Assembly (NCBI RefSeq): GCF_030848505.1
Contig: NZ_JAVDDU010000003.1
Coordinates: 248,001-312,000 of the forward strand
Length of the DNA: 64,000 nt
Direction of reading: 5' to 3'
Source of the DNA: Marinimicrobium hydrolyticum
GTDB taxonomy: Bacteria > Pseudomonadota > Gammaproteobacteria > Pseudomonadales > Cellvibrionaceae
Shown in pieces: positions 1 through 8,664 of the stretch (position 1 is its first letter; each line of letters opens with the position of its first letter). The notes below the pieces were generated by a model. It worked only from the letters and a program-made list of their open reading frames with translations. It did no database searches and was not told the DNA's origin. The position numbers and the translations under genes were made by a program.

Positions 1-1171
1 CATTGCGGGCCTGTGGCTGATTAACCGTTTGCGAGGTGCCGGTTATGACTCGGCACTGTTGGAGACCAAGGCTCTGGGCGGGGTGCAGAGCATGGCCTCC
101 CAGGGCATGATCCACGGCGGGGTTAAGTACGGACTGGGGGGAAACCTCGGTGCCGCCGCCCAAGCACTGGCCGAAATGCCCGCACGCTGGCGGGATTGCC
201 TTGGTGGCCAAGGCGAAGTGGACTTAAGCCAGACCCACCAGTTCAGTGAGCCCTTCTGCCTCTGGTCCAACGGCGGTTTGGGCGCGCGGATGCAGGCCAT
301 GCTGGCCAGCCGCGCTTTGCGCGGGCGAGCGCACCGTCTTTCCGGCCGCGACAGGCCAGCGGCACTTGATCATCCTGACTTTCAAGGCACCGTGTACCGC
401 TTATCGGATTTGGTGTTGGACATGCCCAGTCTGGCGGCCAATCTGGCCGCCAATGCCGAGGGTGCCCTGCTCCGCCCGGAGGGCCTCGTGGCAAACCGGA
501 ATCAATCCGGTCACATCAGCCTGACACTGCAAACCAAAGACGGACCTATTCAGGTACAGGCCCGCCAAGTGATTTTTACCGCCGGGCGGGGCAACGCCGA
601 CCTTCTAAGTCAGCTGGGGCAGACCGAGCCCGCCATGCAAACCCGCCCTTTGCAGCAGTTGATGGTGCAACACCCCCAGCTCAAGCCTTTATTCGGTCAC
701 TGTCTGGGTAAAGGCACCCGCCCGCGAATGACCGTGTCCAGCCACCAGGCGGACGACGGCGACTGGGTCTGGTATCTAGGGGGCGAGTTGGCGGAAGCTG
801 GCGCTCAGGAGCCCACCGCCCCTTTCATCGCCCGCGGCCGAGCCGAGCTGAAATCACTGTTTCCTTGGCTGGACTGGCACCAAGCCCACTGGGACACCTT
901 CACCGTCGATCGAGCCGAACCCCGTCAAGTGGACGGCCAGCGCCCGGACGGCGCCAGCCTACAACGCGCCCCCGGCTGTACAAACTTACTGGTGGGCTGG
1001 CCTACCAAATTAACCCTGGCCCCCCATTTGGCGGACCTGGCGCTGGAAGCACTGCATCGCGCCGGTGTACAACCCTCGGGGAGTTCGATGTTCCGAGATC
1101 TGAGCGGGCTTTTACCCACCCCACCACTGGCGAAAGCACCTTGGCAGTGCGCTTTTAAGGAGCCCGCATGA
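1..1171 (+). CDS. FAD-dependent oxidoreductase of the DAO/GlpD-like class (5' end outside window)
   Basis: The frame is open to the left edge (first whole codon at base 2), so the start codon lies outside the window. The first visible residues, IAGLWLINRLRGAGYDSALLE, are the helix and second strand of an N-terminal FAD-binding Rossmann fold whose Gly-rich loop is just upstream. A QGMIHGGVKYG motif follows, and near the C-terminus NLLVGWPTKLTLAPHLADLA resembles the FAD-closing segment of D-amino-acid-oxidase/glycerol-3-phosphate-dehydrogenase flavoproteins. The stop overlaps the start of the aldo/keto reductase (ATGA), indicating translational coupling and perhaps a shared pathway. The substrate cannot be told from sequence. 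Family confidence is good, function is open. Confidence 0.85.
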   Translation, partial: IAGLWLINRLRGAGYDSALLETKALGGVQSMASQGMIHGGVKYGLGGNLGAAAQALAEMPARWRDCLGGQGEVDLSQTHQFSEPFCLWSNGGLGARMQAMLASRALRGRAHRLSGRDRPAALDHPDFQGTVYRLSDLVLDMPSLAANLAANAEGALLRPEGLVANRNQSGHISLTLQTKDGPIQVQARQVIFTAGRGNADLLSQLGQTEPAMQTRPLQQLMVQHPQLKPLFGHCLGKGTRPRMTVSSHQADDGDWVWYLGGELAEAGAQEPTAPFIARGRAELKSLFPWLDWHQAHWDTFTVDRAEPRQVDGQRPDGASLQRAPGCTNLLVGWPTKLTLAPHLADLALEALHRAGVQPSGSSMFRDLSGLLPTPPLAKAPWQCAFKEPA

Positions 1172-1992
1172 GTGAGTTGCCATTACGCCCACTGGGCAGA
1201 ACCGGCCTCAATATTTCTCCCGTCGGACTCGGCACCGTCAAACTGGGGCGAAATCAGGGCCTAAAACACCCGCAAAGTTTTGAACTACCCACAGACAAAG
1301 AGGCCCAACGGCTACTGGACTGTGCCCGGGATCTGGGTATCAACTTGCTGGACACAGCCGCCGCCTACGGTGAGAGCGAAGCCCGATTGGGCCAACTGCT
1401 GCACGGGCGTCGACAGGACTGGATCATCTGCACCAAGGCCGGGGAGGAGTTCGAAGCCGGCCAATCCCGCTTTGACTTTACCCCAGAGCACATGCGCACC
1501 AGCGTTGAGCGCAGTTTGCGGCGCCTACGCAGTGACTACTTAGACCTTGTGCTGGTACACTCTGACGGCAATGACCGGGACTTGATTGAGCGCTATGGCA
1601 CTCTGCAGGCGCTACAAGAGCTCAAGCAAGCGGGCTTAATTCGGGCCTGTGGCGTGTCCAGCAAAACACTGGACGGCGGGCTCCTTCTAGCGCAATATGC
1701 CGACGCGTTAATGGTCGCCTGCAACCCGATTGACCGCGAGCAGTTACCGGTAATCGAAGCCTGTCAGCGAGTGGGCACCGGCGTACTGATTAAGAAAGCC
1801 CTCGCCAGCGGCCACCTATGTTCGCAGGCGGCTGAGGACACGGACCCGGTACAAGCCAGCCTGGACTTTCTTTTTGCCCAGCCCGGAGTGGACAGTGTCG
1901 TGATCGGCACTCTGAACCCCAAGCACCTGCGTGACAATGTCGCCAAAGCGCTGAAAGCTTTGACCGGTGAACGCCAACCGAAAGAGATTTGA
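1168..1992 (+). CDS. Aldo/keto reductase
   Basis: A 274-residue NAD(P)H-dependent oxidoreductase with an AKR (beta/alpha)8 barrel. The opening [20 protein letters not shown] is typical of the family. The catalytic tetrad is visible as Asp62 and Tyr67 ([12 protein letters not shown]), Lys90 (IICTKAG) and His131 (LVLVHSD). The C-terminal [15 protein letters not shown] is the cofactor-phosphate-binding region. ATG at 1168 overlaps the stop of the upstream flavoprotein and has TAAGGAG 5 bases upstream, so the start is well supported. The substrate is unknown; the coupling suggests the two redox enzymes act on related metabolites. hisI begins 8 bases after the stop. Confidence 0.93.
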   Translation: MSELPLRPLGRTGLNISPVGLGTVKLGRNQGLKHPQSFELPTDKEAQRLLDCARDLGINLLDTAAAYGESEARLGQLLHGRRQDWIICTKAGEEFEAGQSRFDFTPEHMRTSVERSLRRLRSDYLDLVLVHSDGNDRDLIERYGTLQALQELKQAGLIRACGVSSKTLDGGLLLAQYADALMVACNPIDREQLPVIEACQRVGTGVLIKKALASGHLCSQAAEDTDPVQASLDFLFAQPGVDSVVIGTLNPKHLRDNVAKALKALTGERQPKEI

Positions 1993-2000
1993 ACACCACC

Positions 2001-2387
2001 ATGACCGCCAATGAACTCGTCGACGCCGTAGCCTGGGATGACCGTGGCCTGGCGCCCGCCATCGCCCAAGACAGCCGCACTGGCCGCGTATTGATGCTGG
2101 CCTGGATGAATCGCGAGGCTTTGGCTTTGAGTCTGAGTGAAGGTCGAGCCATTTACTGGTCCCGCTCGCGCAACGAACTGTGGCGCAAGGGCGAGACCTC
2201 AGGACACGTTCAAGTGCTGAAAGAGGTGCGGCTGGATTGCGACGCCGACGCCATTGTTATGCAGGTGGAACAGTTGGGCGGCATCGCCTGTCACACCGGT
2301 CGCGAATCCTGCTTTTATCGCGTCGCGCAAGATGGCCAGTGGCTAACTACCGATCCGGTTTTAAAAGACCCGAAAGAGATTTACTGA
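2001..2387 (+). CDS. hisI: Phosphoribosyl-AMP cyclohydrolase
   Basis: Third step of histidine biosynthesis: hydrolytic opening of the purine ring of phosphoribosyl-AMP in the cytoplasm. The monofunctional HisI form (128 residues) carries the diagnostic motifs [35 protein letters not shown] (metal-binding Asp residues) and [10 protein letters not shown] (zinc-ligand Cys). I chose ATG 2001; an in-frame TTG at 1989 overlapping the upstream stop would add MNTT and cannot be excluded. The next gene, hisE, supplies the preceding step, so the two are split here rather than fused as in enterobacterial HisIE. Confidence 0.96.
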   Translation: MTANELVDAVAWDDRGLAPAIAQDSRTGRVLMLAWMNREALALSLSEGRAIYWSRSRNELWRKGETSGHVQVLKEVRLDCDADAIVMQVEQLGGIACHTGRESCFYRVAQDGQWLTTDPVLKDPKEIY

Positions 2388-2402
2388 GAATACGGCAGGA
2401 TC

Positions 2403-2732
2403 ATGGATATATTGACCGAATTGACGCGCGTTCTCGAAGCGCGCAAAAACAGCCCCGACGCAGACAGCTCCTATGTGGCTAGCCTGCATCAAAAAGGGCT
2501 GAACAAAATACTGGAAAAAGTGGGCGAGGAAGCCACCGAGACCATTCTCGCCGCCAAGGATGCCCAAACCAGTGGCGACAACCAGCACTTGATTGCTGAA
2601 ACTGCCGACCTCTGGTTTCACAGTTTGGTTATGCTTTCGCACCTGGGTGAAAATTCCGAGGCCGTATTGAACGAATTAGCCCGGCGTTTTGGTATCTCCG
2701 GACACGAGGAAAAAGCGGCACGCAAACCTTAA
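2403..2732 (+). CDS. hisE: Phosphoribosyl-ATP pyrophosphohydrolase
   Basis: Second step of histidine biosynthesis: removes pyrophosphate from phosphoribosyl-ATP. The 109-residue all-alpha NTP-PPase shows the metal-binding signature [15 protein letters not shown] (EExxE) and the following [13 protein letters not shown] helix. It starts 15 bases after hisI with an AGGA ribosome site, so the two genes form one transcript that probably continues into tatABC, as in pseudomonads. Length is normal for standalone HisE. No anomaly seen. Confidence 0.96.
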   Translation: MDILTELTRVLEARKNSPDADSSYVASLHQKGLNKILEKVGEEATETILAAKDAQTSGDNQHLIAETADLWFHSLVMLSHLGENSEAVLNELARRFGISGHEEKAARKP

Positions 2733-2778
2733 CGTTTACTGCCGCCAGTTTTATTAATTTTTACAGTGAGGAAACATC

Positions 2779-3027
2779 ATGGGTATCAGTGGTATTGGCA
2801 TCTGGCAACTTCTTATCATCCTGGCCATCGTCATCATGCTGTTCGGCACCAAACGCCTGCGCAATATTGGCACGGACCTGGGTAGCGCCATCAAAGGTTT
2901 CAAGAAGTCCGTCAGCGATGAAGAAACCGAAAAGTCCGAGGACGCCGACACGAAAAGCGTCGAAGGCGGAACTGACGCTGACGTAAAAAGTGAGGCGGCT
3001 GAGAAAGAAAAGAACGCTCAGCATTAA
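2779..3027 (+). CDS. tatA: Sec-independent translocase subunit TatA
   Basis: Pore-forming subunit of the twin-arginine translocation system of the inner membrane. The 82-residue protein has one N-terminal membrane helix ([21 protein letters not shown]), the FGTKRLR hinge, an amphipathic helix ([17 protein letters not shown]) and an acidic, Lys/Glu-rich unstructured tail. ATG 2779 follows a GTGAGGA ribosome site. It heads tatABC, 46 bases downstream of hisE. The absence of the TatB-type Glu-Arg pair after the hinge and the short tail separate it from TatB. Confidence 0.97.
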   Translation: MGISGIGIWQLLIILAIVIMLFGTKRLRNIGTDLGSAIKGFKKSVSDEETEKSEDADTKSVEGGTDADVKSEAAEKEKNAQH

Positions 3028-3089
3028 GTACGGTGTCGGACTAAGACCGACACATCCGCAACTCTGGCCATGACAGCGAAGGTATTTGC

Positions 3090-3545
3090 GTGTTCGACTT
3101 GGGCTTCTTTGAAATTCTAGTGATCGCCATTGTCGGCTTGGTGGTAATCGGCCCCGAACGATTGCCCGAAACGGTGCGTGCCGTAGGTTTGTGGGTGGGC
3201 CGCCTAAAGCGCAGCCTGCGCGAAACCCGCAGCGAACTTGAACGACAAGTCGGAGCGGACGACATTCGCCGGCAATTGCACAATGAAGAAGTGATGCGCA
3301 GCCTGGAGAAAAGCCGCCAGCAAATTGAGGATGCGGTTCAAGAGGGCGCCTTGCCGCGTCCCAAACCGAAGCGCCAATACAAGGAAGAAAAAGAACTACC
3401 GGATCACGCTCACGGCGAGGCCAGCGCTAACAACGAACCAAGCGCATCAACCCCAGCACCTGATGCCGATGACGCCAATGCCACCAAGGCCGCTGATGAG
3501 TCAACGGATTCGCCGGAAGCGCCCGATCAGAAGAGAAATTCTTAA
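3090..3545 (+). CDS. tatB: Sec-independent translocase subunit TatB
   Basis: TatB forms the twin-arginine signal receptor complex with TatC. The 151-residue sequence begins [20 protein letters not shown], then the [10 protein letters not shown] hinge with conserved Gly-Pro-Glu-Arg-Leu-Pro, a long charged amphipathic helix, and an Ala/Asp/Pro-rich disordered C-terminus. GTG at 3090 is the start: GAAGG lies 7 bases upstream and the protein begins exactly at the TatB N-terminus. It sits between tatA and tatC as usual. Confidence 0.96.
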   Translation: MFDLGFFEILVIAIVGLVVIGPERLPETVRAVGLWVGRLKRSLRETRSELERQVGADDIRRQLHNEEVMRSLEKSRQQIEDAVQEGALPRPKPKRQYKEEKELPDHAHGEASANNEPSASTPAPDADDANATKAADESTDSPEAPDQKRNS

Positions 3546-3553
3546 ACACCGCC

Positions 3554-4321
3554 ATGACCGTATCTCCCAGTGATAACGAGCTGCCTCTGGTGCAGCATCT
3601 GATCGAGTTGCGCAATCGCTTATTGCGGATTGTGGCGATCGTGTTGGTCATCTTTGCCGGCCTGTTTTACTTCGCCAACGACATCTACAGCTTTACCGCC
3701 GCACCTCTGGTGAAATTCCTTCCCGAGGGCAGCACCATGATCGCCACGGAGGTCACCTCACCCTTCCTGGCACCTTTCAAGCTGACACTGTTCGTAGCCG
3801 TACTCTTGGCGGCTCCGTTTATACTTCACCAAGTGTGGGCGTTTATCGCGCCGGGTCTGTACCAACACGAAAAACGCCTCGCGCGACCACTGCTCGCCTC
3901 CAGCGTAATACTGTTTTACAGCGGTATGGCGTTCGCCTATTTCGTGGTGTTTCCGCTGGTGTTTGGCTTCTTTATCCGCACCGGCCCGGAAGACGTGGCG
4001 GTGATGACGGATATCAGCCGATATCTGGACTTCGTGCTAAAGCTGTTCTTCGCCTTTGGGATCGCCTTCGAGATTCCCATTGCCACTGTCCTGATGATTC
4101 AGGCGGGGATGATTACCCCTGACGGCATGGCCCAAAAGCGGCCCTACATCGTCGTAGGTTGCTTTGTGTTGGGCATGTTCCTGACACCACCGGACATCAT
4201 CTCCCAGACGCTCCTGGCCGTACCCATGTGGATACTCTTTGAAGCCGGCGTCCTGTTCGGCCGCGTTGCCTACCGACGCAAGCTGGCCCGAGAGCAAGAG
4301 GAGGCCGAGGAGCAGATCTAA
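3554..4321 (+). CDS. tatC: Sec-independent translocase subunit TatC
   Basis: Core signal-peptide receptor of the Tat translocase. The 255-residue polytopic membrane protein has the TatC N-terminal signature [17 protein letters not shown] (with the conserved Glu of the signal-binding face), the periplasmic segment around [36 protein letters not shown], and six hydrophobic helices, ending in a charged cytoplasmic tail. It starts 8 bases after the tatB stop. Length is typical. Confidence 0.97.
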   Translation: MTVSPSDNELPLVQHLIELRNRLLRIVAIVLVIFAGLFYFANDIYSFTAAPLVKFLPEGSTMIATEVTSPFLAPFKLTLFVAVLLAAPFILHQVWAFIAPGLYQHEKRLARPLLASSVILFYSGMAFAYFVVFPLVFGFFIRTGPEDVAVMTDISRYLDFVLKLFFAFGIAFEIPIATVLMIQAGMITPDGMAQKRPYIVVGCFVLGMFLTPPDIISQTLLAVPMWILFEAGVLFGRVAYRRKLAREQEEAEEQI

Positions 4322-4388
4322 GACTCCTCGCGCTCCTTCTGCACCTAGTAGGCTGTCACCTTTAAACTTCTGGTCTACACTTGTGTTT

Positions 4389-4410
4389 GACACTGCGTCA
4401 ACGCAATGTC
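4389..4410. promoter_or_regulatory. Near-palindrome overlapping a TTGACA box upstream of the EAL gene
   Basis: The 140-base gap after tatC holds a 22-base imperfect palindrome, GACAcTGCGT-CA-ACGCAaTGTC, overlapping a perfect TTGACA at 4387-4392. No good -10 box lies 16-18 bases later, so the promoter itself is uncertain. The symmetry could be an operator for the EAL gene or a weak tatC hairpin; it lacks a T-tract, which argues against a terminator. Confidence 0.35.
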
Positions 4411-4461
4411 TCGAAATCTACGCACACGAAATAGCATGAACCCCGTATCAGCAGGACCACT

Positions 4462-5238
4462 ATGATCGACTCCTCAAAAGCCCCGGGCTGCAGCCAATGT
4501 CGCGATCTGCCGCCGTTGACGTTTGAATTCACCATGGCTTTTCAGCCCATCGTTGACCTAAAGGCCCGCAAGGTATGGGCTTACGAGGCACTGGTGCGCG
4601 GACCAAAAGGCGAGGGCGCGTATGAGGTTCTCAATCAAGTAACCGAAGATAACCGTTACCAGTTCGACCAAATGTGTCGTATCCGTGCCATTGAGCTAGC
4701 TGCTCAGTTGGGTGTTGAGTGCTACCTGAGTATCAACATTCTGCCCAATGCCATTTACCGCCCTGAAAGCTGTATTCGCCTCACACTCAGCGCCGCCAAA
4801 GAGAATCAATTTCCTTGTGATCGCTTGATGTTTGAGGTCACCGAGAGCGAACCGGTACGTGACCCAGAACATCTACGCAATATCTTCGAAGAGTACCGCA
4901 GCCGTGGTTTTATCACCGCCATCGACGACTTTGGCGCCGGCCACGCCGGCCTCAACCTTTTGGCGGAATTCCAGCCGCATGTGTTAAAGCTGGACATGGC
5001 TCTGATTCGCAATATCGACACGAATAAAGTTCGCCAGTCGATCGTGACCGGCATCATCAGCACCGCTCAGGCATTGGGAATTAAAGTTATCGCCGAGGGC
5101 GTTGAAACGGCGGCTGAGCGAGATTGCTTACTGGCCCTGGGCGTTGAGCTGTTCCAGGGCTATTTGTTTGCCAGGCCAAGCGTAGAAAGCCTGCCAGAGG
5201 TCGACTTCAGCCGACACGGTGCAGCGGCCGCCCCTTGA
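4462..5238 (+). CDS. EAL-domain protein (putative c-di-GMP phosphodiesterase)
   Basis: A 258-residue protein that is almost entirely one EAL domain, with no GGDEF partner, sensory domain or membrane helix. Catalytic landmarks are present: Glu42-Ala-Leu (YEALVRG), Asn92 (SINILP), Glu in FEVTESE, the Asp pair in IDDFGAGHAGLN, Lys176 (LKLD), Glu212 (AEGVET) and Gln232 (FQGYLFARP). It is therefore likely active in hydrolysing cyclic di-GMP to pGpG. The N-terminal 20 residues hold a CSQC pair of unknown role. It is probably monocistronic. Confidence 0.9.
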   Translation: MIDSSKAPGCSQCRDLPPLTFEFTMAFQPIVDLKARKVWAYEALVRGPKGEGAYEVLNQVTEDNRYQFDQMCRIRAIELAAQLGVECYLSINILPNAIYRPESCIRLTLSAAKENQFPCDRLMFEVTESEPVRDPEHLRNIFEEYRSRGFITAIDDFGAGHAGLNLLAEFQPHVLKLDMALIRNIDTNKVRQSIVTGIISTAQALGIKVIAEGVETAAERDCLLALGVELFQGYLFARPSVESLPEVDFSRHGAAAAP

Positions 5239-5392
5239 CCTTGTTTCGGTAAAGGCTTTCAATAACTTCCACAGCTATTGCAGATAGCGCAACCCACAAA
5301 TGCTCCAGCAGCTGCCCAAGCTGTGTTTTTGTGCCACAAGCCGTTTTGTTCCATCGCCGTTGATAAATCCACTGACAGGAGATTTATGAACC

Positions 5393-6574
5393 ATGGGGAA
5401 TTCAACAGCCGAGATTAGCAGCAAAAACATCTCCCATAAGGTCTCTCCCAGCATTGCAGAGACTTACCTGGCCAAACTGCTCGAACAAGCGGACATCCGC
5501 ATCAACGGCGACCGCCCCTGGGACATACAGGTGCACAATTCCTCGGTGTTCGCGCGTGCTCTCTCCTCCGGCACTCACCTGGCCTTTGCCGAATCCTATA
5601 TGCAGGGTTGGTGGGACACCCAGGATCTGGACGGATTAATTACTCGCGCTCTGTGTTCCCGACTGGAAAAACAAATTCCAAAACTCGGACGACTTCAATT
5701 GTTAAAAGCCATGATCAGCGCCGCCGTTCTCAACAAGCAAAACCCCGAGCGGGCGTTTGACGTAGGCAAAGCCCATTACGACATTGGCAACGACCTGTAC
5801 CAGAAAATGCTCGATTCACGCATGATTTACAGTTGCGCTTACTGGCCCGGCGCGGCGAATCTGGAGCAGGCGCAAGAGCAAAAACTCGATCTGATCTGCC
5901 GAAAACTTGAGCTGGCACCGGGCATGCAGCTATTGGACATCGGCTGCGGCTGGGGAGGGCTGGCGGAGTTTGCCGCGCGCCGCTACGGGGTAGACGTGGT
6001 GGGCATTACCATATCCAAAGAACAGCAAAAACTGGCACGAGAACGCTGTGCCGGCTTACCCGTGGACATCCGTCTGGTGGATTACCGCGCACTGGAAGGT
6101 CAGTTCGACCGCATCGTTTCCGTGGGCATGTTTGAGCACGTGGGCACAAAAAACCATCGCGTATACTTTGAAACGGTCCGTCGTCTGTTGGCACCGGAGG
6201 GGCTGTTTCTCCTGCACACCATAGGCGCGGACAAAACCCGCCATGGCGTGGACCCGTTCATCGAAAAATACATTTTCCCCAATGGCGAAATTCCCTCACG
6301 CCACTCAGTCAATCAGGCGAGTCTGAATTTGCTTCGCCTGGAGGACTGGCACAACTTCGGGCCAGATTACGACCGCACCCTCATGGCTTGGTGGCACAAT
6401 TTTGATCAGGCTTGGCCGGAGCTGAAAGAGCGCTACGACCAAGACCACTTTTACCGCATGTGGAAGTACTACCTGTTGTCCTCCGCCGGCTACTTTCGCT
6501 GCCGCGGAGGCCAGCTGTGGCAAACGGTGTTCAGCCGGCCGGACAGTTGTCGGGAATATCGCAGTCTTCGTTAA
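5393..6574 (+). CDS. cfa: Cyclopropane-fatty-acyl-phospholipid synthase
   Basis: Transfers a methylene from S-adenosylmethionine onto double bonds of membrane phospholipid acyl chains, typically at stationary phase or under acid stress. The 393-residue length fits bacterial Cfa. Visible motifs are HYDIGNDLYQKML, the substrate-side MIYSCAYW, the SAM-binding LLDIGCGWGGLAEFAARRYG (about 180-200), GITISKEQ, and the bicarbonate-site region SVGMFEHVGTKNH. The start ATG at 5393 has AGGAGA about 11 bases upstream; an ATG at 5386 is out of frame. It converges with the methyltransferase gene; no clear terminator lies in the 64 bases between. Confidence 0.95.
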   Translation: MGNSTAEISSKNISHKVSPSIAETYLAKLLEQADIRINGDRPWDIQVHNSSVFARALSSGTHLAFAESYMQGWWDTQDLDGLITRALCSRLEKQIPKLGRLQLLKAMISAAVLNKQNPERAFDVGKAHYDIGNDLYQKMLDSRMIYSCAYWPGAANLEQAQEQKLDLICRKLELAPGMQLLDIGCGWGGLAEFAARRYGVDVVGITISKEQQKLARERCAGLPVDIRLVDYRALEGQFDRIVSVGMFEHVGTKNHRVYFETVRRLLAPEGLFLLHTIGADKTRHGVDPFIEKYIFPNGEIPSRHSVNQASLNLLRLEDWHNFGPDYDRTLMAWWHNFDQAWPELKERYDQDHFYRMWKYYLLSSAGYFRCRGGQLWQTVFSRPDSCREYRSLR

Positions 6575-6638
6575 GGATACAGCTCAAATCGGAGACATCC
6601 TTGGTTTCAGTCCCGGACGACACTTGGGGCATCAGTCT

Positions 6639-7436
6639 TTAAACCAAGGCGGCGATGTAGGCCAACCAGCCAGGTTGGTTTTGCATGTGTTTGCGTTCGC
6701 GAAAACTGCCGTCGGCCACATCCCAGTAGATGTGAATTTTCGAGAAGCCCGCCTCTTCCAGTAATTCGCGAATTTCCACCATAGACCAATGTCGCCACAC
6801 GTAGGTAAATGCCTTTTCCATTTTGCTGCCGTCCCTAAAATGAAAGTGGATGTAGTTCACCACCTCATTGGTCCTAGGGTCGAAGCTGTTCTGATCCCAT
6901 ACGTAGGTAAAGCCGCCCTCAATGCGGCGCTTTTCCTGCATAATTTCCTGCGCTTCCCAGCCACCGAACATGTCCAGGAAAAATATCCCGTCTTTCACCA
7001 GAGATTTGCGCACCGACTTCAGGTACCGAAGCATTTCAGGGCGGGTGGAAAAAATCCAATAGCTGAAGTTCATGGCGTTCACCAAGTCATATTTACGCCG
7101 GGAGACTTGGCGAACATCCCGTTGTTCCAACGTCAGGCGGTTACCCGGTTCATCCAGGTGCGCCATATTGTTGTCGATACCCCACTGCAATACCTCGGGG
7201 TCAATGTCCACGCCGGTAGCCGTGCGCTCTTTGTGGCTCTCTACCCAAGTGGTACTGAGCAAGGCGGTACCGCAGAAATCCTCGCGCATGGAAAAGGCTT
7301 TGCGCTTGCGCAATTTTTTGAACGTTCGATCAAAAAACTGCACCTCAAACTCGGGCGCCTGTACGCTGCGTTGGTAGAGGTCGTGGCGGTCCGAGTTCCT
7401 GGCGGTAAAACGGGGTTTCGACTTCTTATTGGCCAC
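6639..7436 (-). CDS. Class I SAM-dependent methyltransferase, substrate unknown
   Basis: A 265-residue soluble protein with a Rossmann-type methyltransferase fold. Motif I is the variant REDFCGTALLSTTWV near residue 50, followed by the acidic ATGVDIDPEVLQWG (motif II, ribose-binding Asp) and DLVNAMNFSYWIF (motif IV). The C-terminal half carries a long beta region (GGFTYVWDQNSFDP, YIHFHFRDGSKMEKAF). The Lys/Arg-rich N-terminus (MANKKSKPRFTARNSDRHDLYQ) could bind nucleic acid, but that is speculation. I recognise the fold and a conserved hypothetical family but cannot name a substrate. Confidence 0.82.
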   Translation of the reverse strand: MANKKSKPRFTARNSDRHDLYQRSVQAPEFEVQFFDRTFKKLRKRKAFSMREDFCGTALLSTTWVESHKERTATGVDIDPEVLQWGIDNNMAHLDEPGNRLTLEQRDVRQVSRRKYDLVNAMNFSYWIFSTRPEMLRYLKSVRKSLVKDGIFFLDMFGGWEAQEIMQEKRRIEGGFTYVWDQNSFDPRTNEVVNYIHFHFRDGSKMEKAFTYVWRHWSMVEIRELLEEAGFSKIHIYWDVADGSFRERKHMQNQPGWLAYIAALV

Positions 7437-7560
7437 AGAGATCTCCTTGAGACGATGTTTTTGTACTTGGATGCGCTTGGCGCGGTCTGGCTAGGGCGGC
7501 AACCTTACCAGCTCAAGCAATGGATCGCCTACCCCCCCATTCGGTGGTAAAGTGTGCCTT

Positions 7561-8664
7561 ATGACCTCGTCCCTGATTTCCGAAAAGCCCCTGGTGGTGT
7601 CCCCCTCTCTGGCCGCAACCATCGGCCTGGAGGAAGCGGTCATGCTCTCAGTACTCAACGAAGTGGCTCTCTACCGTTCACGGCCCTCAGCACCTCTGGA
7701 CTTGGACGAAGCGCTGGTCAAGCGCTTGTTGCCGTTCTGGAGCGATTACGACATCCAGCGCATCAGCAAAAATTTGCGTGACCAGGGTATTATTCTGCTC
7801 AGTTCAGCCCCTTTTCAGGAAAGTCGGCGCCTGACGCTGACTTTCAATGAGCGCGCGCAGCCAAGCGCCCAAACGCCCAGAGCCAAAACCCCACCGGCGC
7901 GCACCACCGCGAACCTGATTGCCCCCAATTGGCAGCCCGACGCCGAACTGATGCGGCACATCGCCCAGCACAATATCCCCGACTACTTTGTGCGCCGGCA
8001 GCTACCCGAGTTTATTGCCTATTGGCGGGAAAGAGGCGAAACCCACCACTCCTGGGGAGCCAAGTTTCTCAAGCACCTGCTGCGCCAGTGGCGGGCCGAG
8101 GAGAGCGACCAGTTCCGCCGAGATCAGGAAGTCCCCATGCGCGCCGAGTGGCGACCCAGCCGGGATGCACTGGAAGTGCTGGTCAAGCACGCCAATATCA
8201 GCCTGGCTTTTATTGAAGATGCCATTCCCGAGTTCGTGCTCTACTGGCGCGAACGCGGCGATATTACCCGCACCTGGAACAGCAAATTCATCCAGCACGT
8301 CAAACGCCAGTGGCTGCGTTATAATTCAGCTGTGGAGCATAATACCGAGCCCCGGCGAATTCCGGAGGATTGGCAGCCTAGCCAGGACGTTTACGATGTA
8401 TTGCGTCTGGCCAATATCGACTTGGAGTTCGCTCGACGGCAAGTCCCGGAGTTCACGCTTTACTGGCGCGACAGCAATCAGGTGCATAGCTCCTGGAACA
8501 CCAAGTTCCTTCAGCACGTTAAGTTCCACTGGGCACGACAACACGCTCTGAATACACCGCAACAGGCAGGTCAAGATGCAGGACAGCAAACATCTAATCC
8601 AGAAAGTCGCACAAGAGATCGAAGCCTCATCCAGGACCTCACCGACCGAAGCTGGGCACGCTGA
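7561..8664 (+). CDS. DnaT-type DNA-binding protein with three tandem repeats
   Basis: A 367-residue protein. Residues 1-95 look like a small winged-helix-type domain. A Pro/Ala-rich linker leads to three tandem copies of a roughly 56-residue module at about 123-178, 196-251 and 270-325, each of the form W.P....L......I...F....(L/I/V)PEF..YWR......SW..KF..H....W. This is the DnaT C-terminal/phage replication-protein DNA-binding module. The C-terminal 40 residues are Gln/Arg-rich and probably disordered. ATG 7561 was chosen over an in-frame GTG at 7552. The next gene, a lambda P-like loader, overlaps by 89 bases, mirroring dnaT-dnaC. I infer a role in delivering the replicative helicase. A published proposal I recall calls domesticated lambda O/P-derived genes dopC/dopE; identity with those needs a search. 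Confidence 0.8.
   Translation: MTSSLISEKPLVVSPSLAATIGLEEAVMLSVLNEVALYRSRPSAPLDLDEALVKRLLPFWSDYDIQRISKNLRDQGIILLSSAPFQESRRLTLTFNERAQPSAQTPRAKTPPARTTANLIAPNWQPDAELMRHIAQHNIPDYFVRRQLPEFIAYWRERGETHHSWGAKFLKHLLRQWRAEESDQFRRDQEVPMRAEWRPSRDALEVLVKHANISLAFIEDAIPEFVLYWRERGDITRTWNSKFIQHVKRQWLRYNSAVEHNTEPRRIPEDWQPSQDVYDVLRLANIDLEFARRQVPEFTLYWRDSNQVHSSWNTKFLQHVKFHWARQHALNTPQQAGQDAGQQTSNPESRTRDRSLIQDLTDRSWAR

Noticed and set aside
1-30. A frameshift or truncated start in the FAD oxidoreductase
   Set aside because: The frame is open to base 2 and the Rossmann fold is cut by the window edge, not by mutation.
6789-7550. Open frame on the + strand opposite the methyltransferase
   Set aside because: The minus frame has clear methyltransferase motifs; the + frame has none.
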